Translations under genes and position numbers: made by a program
Assembly (NCBI GenBank): GCA_030839105.1
Contig: JAUZEI010000260.1
Coordinates: 1 to 5,403, forward strand
Reading direction: 5' to 3'
DNA length: 5,403 bases
Origin: Actinomycetota bacterium
Lineage (GTDB): Bacteria > Actinomycetota > Acidimicrobiia > IMCC26256 > PALSA-610
In this document: in pieces, positions 5,392 through 5,403 of the stretch
Layout of the letters: each line of letters starts with the position of its first letter
How positions within the stretch are numbered: position 1 is the stretch's first letter
The notes under the pieces: model-generated
What the model was told of the DNA's origin: nothing
Seen by the model: the letters and a program-made list of their open reading frames with translations, nothing else
Database searches by the model: none

Positions 5392-5403
5392 AATTCCGCC
5401 GTG

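Overview
This is a high-GC window of about 65% GC by eye. The gene style is actinobacterial: GC-rich third codon positions, a lipoprotein-type ABC solute-binding protein, a CsbD-like stress protein, and promoter elements resembling actinobacterial SigB/SigF sites. Lineage cannot be fixed from the sequence alone. A non-model actinobacterium, for example Acidimicrobiia-like, is my guess and not a demonstrated result.

Layout. (1) Positions 1-1653, minus strand: the promoter-proximal end of a branched-chain amino acid (HAAT/Liv-type) ABC transporter operon. A solute-binding lipoprotein comes first, and 40 bp after it begins a LivH-family permease that runs off the left edge. (2) Positions 1654-1785: a divergent intergenic region with a plausible housekeeping promoter for the transporter. 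(3) Positions 1786-2850, plus strand: a zinc-independent MDR oxidoreductase of the NADPH:quinone reductase type. Its last codons and stop lie in a perfect three-copy tandem repeat of 14 bp. (4) Positions 2851-3121: a non-coding convergent region with a strong hairpin at 3064-3100, probably a terminator. (5) Positions 3122-3863: a divergent pair of small genes. A CsbD-family protein (minus strand, GTG start) and a basic 112-residue protein with a Rho_N-like C-terminus (plus strand) are separated by 163 bp. That spacer carries two back-to-back promoter-like elements of the general-stress type, each about 40 bp from its start codon. (6) Positions 3965-5347, plus strand: a complete NuoF-like FMN/NADH/4Fe-4S flavoprotein without a NuoE or NuoG gene visible beside it, followed by small hairpins and the right edge.

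Working together. The transporter genes form one uptake system. The CsbD/Rho_N pair looks like a co-induced stress module, inferred from its matched promoters. The MDR enzyme and the NuoF-like protein are both nicotinamide-linked redox enzymes, but nothing in the sequence ties them to each other or to the transporter. I saw no CRISPR array, tRNA, rRNA, insertion sequence or phage gene. The most notable features are the paired stress promoters with their two small genes, the repeat over the MDR stop codon, and the stand-alone, motif-divergent NuoF-like protein.
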